Shown here: one piece after another, positions 5,767-7,475 of the stretch | How positions within the stretch are numbered: the stretch's first letter is position 1 | Layout: each line of letters opens with the position of its first letter | Assembly (NCBI GenBank): GCA_007133875.1 | Contig: SLLW01000018.1 | Span: 1-7,475 of the forward strand | Reading direction: 5' to 3' | From: Balneolales bacterium | GTDB taxonomy: Bacteria > Bacteroidota > Rhodothermia > Balneolales > Natronogracilivirgulaceae | DNA length: 7,475 nucleotides | Program-made: the position numbers and the translations under genes | The notes under the pieces: generated by a model | Databases searched by the model: none | Seen by the model: the letters and a program-made list of their open reading frames with translations, nothing else | What the model was told of the DNA's origin: nothing

Positions 5767-6591
5767 TTACAAGTCCCCGAAGATCTCATCCGACCTGGAC
5801 CGGATCCATGACCGGGCCTCCCGGACATCAGGATAGTATTTTGCCACGGTCTCCCAGAAAGCCCGGCTGTGATTGAAATGGCGAAGGTGGCACAGTTCGT
5901 GGATGATGATATAGTCCATAATCTCCAACGGACATTTAATCAACCGCCAGTTCAGTGAGATGGTACCCCGCGACGAGCAGCTTCCCCACTTGGTTTTCTG
6001 ATTTCGGATGATGATTTTATTCGGCTGAAATGGCAGGCGCTCAGTCCAGTAATCCACCCGGCCGGGCAGCTCGGATTTAGCGAGATTCCGGTAAAAGGTG
6101 TGGATCAGATCGGAATCGGGCACAACGGTACGATCGTCTGACGTGGAGTCGCCATCCAATCCGGCAAGGGAGAGCTGATGCCCCTGGTGATGTGGGTTGG
6201 TCTGCTGGCCCGGGTGGATCTGCCGGCTCCGCGGATCCGGATTATACTGATGGACGACAGCATTTTTGTGTTCTACCAACCGGGGTTTGCGCAGCCCGGT
6301 TACCGGGAACGCGTAAATCTGCTTGCGTTCGCCACGTAAAAGCAAAGTACCTTTTTGTGCTTCCCGTTTCGCTTCCATTTCACGGAGTCGCTGCAATCTC
6401 CGGTCACGTGTTTTGATGATCCAGCCGCTTTTTTCCCGGACAAAATTGAGCAGGGCGTCGCGTGAGACGGATGCCGGACCAGAAACAACAACACCGTCAT
6501 CTTTGACACGTATCCGCATGGTACGCTGACGCTTTCGCCGGATAACAGTGACTGGCGGCAGTTCTGAGTCGTTGGTGTGATAACGTGTCAT
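5767..6591 (-). CDS. YgjP-type zinc metallopeptidase (M48-like, former DUF45)
   Basis: This is a predicted cytoplasmic zinc metalloprotease of the YgjP/DUF45 family. The C-terminal half carries the diagnostic TKWGSCSSRGTISLNWRLI (about 200-218) and IIHELCHLRHFNHSRAFW (229-246). H231, H235 and H241 are the likely zinc ligands and E232 the catalytic base. The N-terminal domain (about 14-115) contains the usual RRKRQRTMRIRVK and FVREKSGWI segments. Between them lies an extra low-complexity stretch (about 117-160), polar and His/Gln-rich near HPGQQTNPHHQGHQ, making 274 residues against a family norm near 230-240. There is no signal peptide. The ATG at 6591 overlaps the TGA of the TPR gene by four bases (ATGA), so the two are translationally coupled. 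E. coli YgjP belongs to this family, but its physiological substrate is poorly defined, and the same holds here. Confidence 0.93.
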   Translation of the reverse strand: MTRYHTNDSELPPVTVIRRKRQRTMRIRVKDDGVVVSGPASVSRDALLNFVREKSGWIIKTRDRRLQRLREMEAKREAQKGTLLLRGERKQIYAFPVTGLRKPRLVEHKNAVVHQYNPDPRSRQIHPGQQTNPHHQGHQLSLAGLDGDSTSDDRTVVPDSDLIHTFYRNLAKSELPGRVDYWTERLPFQPNKIIIRNQKTKWGSCSSRGTISLNWRLIKCPLEIMDYIIIHELCHLRHFNHSRAFWETVAKYYPDVREARSWIRSRSDEIFGDL

Positions 6592-7475
6592 TTCAATTGA
6601 TATCTCTCCAGGGCTTCGAGCGATTGTTTCCCATAGCGATGTTCGGAGTCAGACGTGGCGGCCCGGTTGAAGAAATAACGGGCATCATCCCGCCGGCCTT
6701 CCCGCACACTGATTTCACCAAGATAATAAAGTGCGGTAATTAGATTCCGGCGCGTTGCAAATGGGCGCAATGATTCTGACTCGTTTACTGCCATCACCAG
6801 ATCCTCCCGGGCAGCTTCGTACCGCATGTAATGGAAATGAATCTGCCCCCGGATGGTCAGAAGTTCTTCCCGCATGACCCGCACCGCGTGATCCCGGGAA
6901 TCCCCCCAGTGATCCAGACTTTCGGCAATCGCTTCCCGGGCCTCGTCAAACTGCATCAGATGAAAATGCGCCTGCACATAGAGGCGTCGATAGTAGGTGT
7001 TGTCGGGAAATTCACGGTACAGTCGTTCCAGGTACTCAAGTGCCATATCGGGCTGATCTTCAAAATGAAGATAGATATGGCCGAGGAAAAAGAGGGCTTC
7101 CGGTTCCATGAAGATGCTCTCATCAGCCGCATCTTTCAGCCGTTCCAGCCCCTCCTGACGGTCACCGCGGGGCAGCATCCATCCGATCGGACGGGCGAGC
7201 GGGTACTCATCCAACAGAAAGGCAGCGAAATATCGGTACATTCCGATACCGAAATTAAGGTCCGGAATTTCCGGATGGGTCTCCTCAATCCTGAAAAAAT
7301 CGCGCAGTGCACGCCGTCCGTTGCGGAAACTGCGATACCATTGGTGCCTGTTGGAGTGAAACCGGGCGACCTGACCGTACATGATGGAACGCACAATGCG
7401 TGCATCCAGGTTATCCGGGTCATTTTTGAGAAGCCGGTTGCAGTGATCGATGACATCGTTTGATATCTCCAGGAA
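6588..7475 (-). CDS. TPR-repeat protein, 5' end beyond the window, possibly IML2/TTC39-like
   Basis: The frame is open from the stop at 6588-6590 to the window edge, giving 295 visible residues. The in-frame GTG at 7394 is not the start, because the upstream codons continue a TPR-like helix with the KNDPDNLDA turn that ends TPR units. Helical repeats follow with typical positions, such as EALFFLGHIYLHFEDQPDMAL with EFPDNTYY, then AHFHLMQFDEAREAI, and the last ALYYLGEISVREGRRDDARYFF. Between the first repeats lies GIGMYRYFAAF and, after a PIGWMLP stretch, GDRQEGLERLKDAA. That spacing recalls the IML2/TTC39 group of TPR proteins, a resemblance from memory only. TPR arrays bind other proteins. 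No enzyme motif is visible. The N-terminus, and thus any signal peptide or lipobox, is unseen. The last codons carry AATTGAA, which also serves as the leader of the overlapping metalloprotease gene. Confidence 0.85.
   Translation of the reverse strand, partial: FLEISNDVIDHCNRLLKNDPDNLDARIVRSIMYGQVARFHSNRHQWYRSFRNGRRALRDFFRIEETHPEIPDLNFGIGMYRYFAAFLLDEYPLARPIGWMLPRGDRQEGLERLKDAADESIFMEPEALFFLGHIYLHFEDQPDMALEYLERLYREFPDNTYYRRLYVQAHFHLMQFDEAREAIAESLDHWGDSRDHAVRVMREELLTIRGQIHFHYMRYEAAREDLVMAVNESESLRPFATRRNLITALYYLGEISVREGRRDDARYFFNRAATSDSEHRYGKQSLEALERYQLK
6592..6598 (-). promoter_or_regulatory. AATTGAA element before the metalloprotease start
   Basis: AATTGAA directly precedes the ATG at 6591 and lies within the last codons (Q-L-K) of the TPR gene. 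No Shine-Dalgarno sequence is visible. The element matches those before the dxs and transporter starts, although here it is also coding sequence. Confidence 0.25.

Noticed and set aside
6831..7463. 210-residue plus-strand ORF antisense to the TPR gene
   Set aside because: The minus-strand frame encodes recognisable TPR helices and is open to the window edge. The antisense ORF has no motif.

Overview
The window holds eight protein-coding genes packed closely together, two of them cut by the window edges. I see no RNA gene, CRISPR array, insertion sequence or prophage remnant. Gene content and protein style suggest a Gram-negative bacterium of the Bacteroidota/Rhodothermota-Balneolota group. 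The signs are a Dxs of that style, an SLC45-like sugar-cation transporter, weak or absent Shine-Dalgarno sequences, and AT-rich stretches directly before start codons. This placement is inference from general resemblance, not from a search. Base composition looks even across the window, with no obvious foreign island.

Layout. The left edge carries the 3' part of a plus-strand Dabb-domain protein (2-259). It faces the end of a minus-strand SLC45/GPH-like MFS transporter (334-2106), which has an unusually long extracytoplasmic insertion. A 185-base gap with nested palindromes (about 2226-2246) separates the transporter start from the end of dxs. dxs (2292-4217) lies 7 bases behind xseB (4225-4431), and the pair forms a minus-strand operon. 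xseB is divergent from a plus-strand SAM-dependent methyltransferase of the phospholipid N-methyltransferase type (about 4620-5306), which seems to use a TTG start. That gene converges on a minus-strand group of three: a TPR protein (7475 to 6588, cut by the right edge), a YgjP-type zinc metalloprotease overlapping it by ATGA, and a small glycine-zipper membrane protein (5397-5729).

Functions. xseB-dxs joins a DNA-repair nuclease subunit to the first enzyme of the MEP isoprenoid pathway, a pairing also known from proteobacterial operons, where ispA often lies between them. The methyltransferase probably acts on membrane lipid. The transporter probably imports a sugar, but no sugar-degradation gene is visible. 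The TPR protein and YgjP-like protease are translationally coupled, but their shared role is unknown.

Most of the window is ordinary housekeeping sequence. The points most worth checking are a recurring AATTG-purine element directly before four start codons, two lineage-type insertions (in the MFS loop and in the YgjP-like protease), an apparently N-terminally shortened glycine-zipper protein, and a possible IML2/TTC39-like signature in the TPR protein. I did not find convincing evidence of a new multi-gene system.
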